A stretch of DNA of 5,625 nucleotides from Methylophaga sp. (GTDB lineage Bacteria > Pseudomonadota > Gammaproteobacteria > Nitrosococcales > Methylophagaceae): contig JABURN010000058.1 in the NCBI GenBank assembly GCA_014762585.1, forward strand, positions 1 through 5,625. The letters run 5' to 3'. Positions 4,890 through 5,625 of the stretch are shown piece after piece (within the stretch, counting starts at the first letter, position 1; each line of letters begins with the position of its first letter). The position numbers and the translations under genes were made by a program. The notes under the pieces were generated by a model, which saw nothing but the letters and a program-made list of their open reading frames with translations, was not told where the DNA came from and did no database searches.

Positions 4890-5625
4890 CTACTTGTAAT
4901 TAAGTCCCATCGCGGTTCTGACTTCGGCCAGCGTTTCCTGAGCCACTTCACGTGCCGCCGCAGTGCCGTCATCAATGATCCGGCGTACATCTTCAGGATG
5001 CTGACTGAAGTCATTGGCACGCTCACGTATCGGTCGCAACTCAGCACTCACAGCATCAATCAAAGGGCCTTTACAGTCCAGACAACCGATACCGGCACTT
5101 CGACAACCTTCCTGTACCCACTGTTTCTGATCCTCGTTGGCGTAGACCTCATGCAGTTGCCATACCGGACAACGGTCAGGATCACCCGGGTCACTCCGGC
5201 GCACACGATTAGTATCGGTCGGCATCCGTTTGATTTTCTCTGCCAGCGAGTCTTCAGGCTCACGCAGAGAAATGGTGTTGCCATAAGATTTGGACATTTT
5301 CTGACCGTCGAGCCCCGGCATTTTAGAGGCCGGTGTTAACAGCGCTTTCGGTTCCGGCAGAATGACTTTACCGGCACCTTCCAGAAAGCCGAACAGACGC
5401 TCCATATCACCTAAAGCGAGGTTTTGCTGGTTTTTCAGGAGCTCACGGGCAGTGGCCAAGGCTTCAGCATCACCCTTTTCCTGATAGGATTTACGCAGGT
5501 TGTTATAGAGCTTGGCGTTTTTCTTGCCCATTTTCTTGATAGCGGCTTCAGCTTTTTCTTCGAAATCTTTCTCACGACCATAGAGATGATTGAAACGACG
5601 TGCGACCTCGCGGGTCAGTTCGACG
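4890..5625 (-). CDS. trpS: Tryptophanyl-tRNA synthetase, C-terminal part (5' end beyond window)
   Basis: About 244 residues of a class I aminoacyl-tRNA synthetase that charges tRNA-Trp; the reading frame runs off the right edge and the stop is TAG at 4892-4890. At the edge ELTREVARRFNHLYG is the family segment following the ATP/Trp pocket. A helical insertion of about 70 residues (roughly 5370-5576) absent from E. coli TrpRS comes next, then ILPEP, and the class I KMSKS loop (5300-5286). The C-terminal helical anticodon-binding part carries four cysteines spaced C-x21-C-x6-C-x2-C (codons 5169-5171, 5103-5105, 5082-5084, 5073-5075), close to the [4Fe-4S] motif C-x22-C-x6-C-x2-C of Thermotoga TrpRS. 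The long insert and Cys set mark the pseudomonad-type enzyme, usually near 400-450 residues. The HIGH motif should lie outside the window. rluB follows in the same direction. Confidence 0.94.
   Translation of the reverse strand, partial: VELTREVARRFNHLYGREKDFEEKAEAAIKKMGKKNAKLYNNLRKSYQEKGDAEALATARELLKNQQNLALGDMERLFGFLEGAGKVILPEPKALLTPASKMPGLDGQKMSKSYGNTISLREPEDSLAEKIKRMPTDTNRVRRSDPGDPDRCPVWQLHEVYANEDQKQWVQEGCRSAGIGCLDCKGPLIDAVSAELRPIRERANDFSQHPEDVRRIIDDGTAAAREVAQETLAEVRTAMGLNYK

Overview
The window reads as chromosomal DNA of a gammaproteobacterium of roughly even base composition. RluB, a YciK-type short-chain dehydrogenase and a pseudomonad-type tryptophanyl-tRNA synthetase all point that way, and the hpnD-hpnE pair adds a squalene/hopanoid (or C30 carotenoid) route. 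No species can be named. No mobile element, CRISPR array, tRNA or rRNA was seen.

Layout. Bases 1-1794 (+) hold the 3' end of hpnD and a complete hpnE, overlapping by the ATGA at 508-511. They make squalene from farnesyl diphosphate through presqualene diphosphate and hydroxysqualene. Bases 1849-2933 (+) hold a small acidic lipoprotein and, 5 bases later, a YciK-like dehydrogenase with an altered active-site loop. A candidate extended -10 promoter lies just after hpnE. Bases 2934-3055 are a regulatory gap with a sigma-54-like -24/-12 element, an upstream FleQ-like palindrome, an IHF-like match and a hairpin over the ribosome binding site of the next gene. Bases 3056-3982 (+) encode a soluble GGDEF diguanylate cyclase. 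It is convergent, with a 10-base gap, to a minus-strand pair: rluB (3993-4883) and, upstream of it, the C-terminal part of trpS (4890 to the window end).

The functional groups are isoprenoid lipid synthesis, an envelope lipoprotein plus a redox enzyme, c-di-GMP signalling, and translation (tRNA charging and 23S rRNA modification). The gene families are all known. The part most worth testing is the control region of the diguanylate cyclase: if the sites are real, a c-di-GMP-making enzyme would be under sigma-54 and possibly FleQ-type control, with a start-site choice that decides whether its ribosome binding site is buried in a hairpin. These regulatory calls rest on motif reading by eye.
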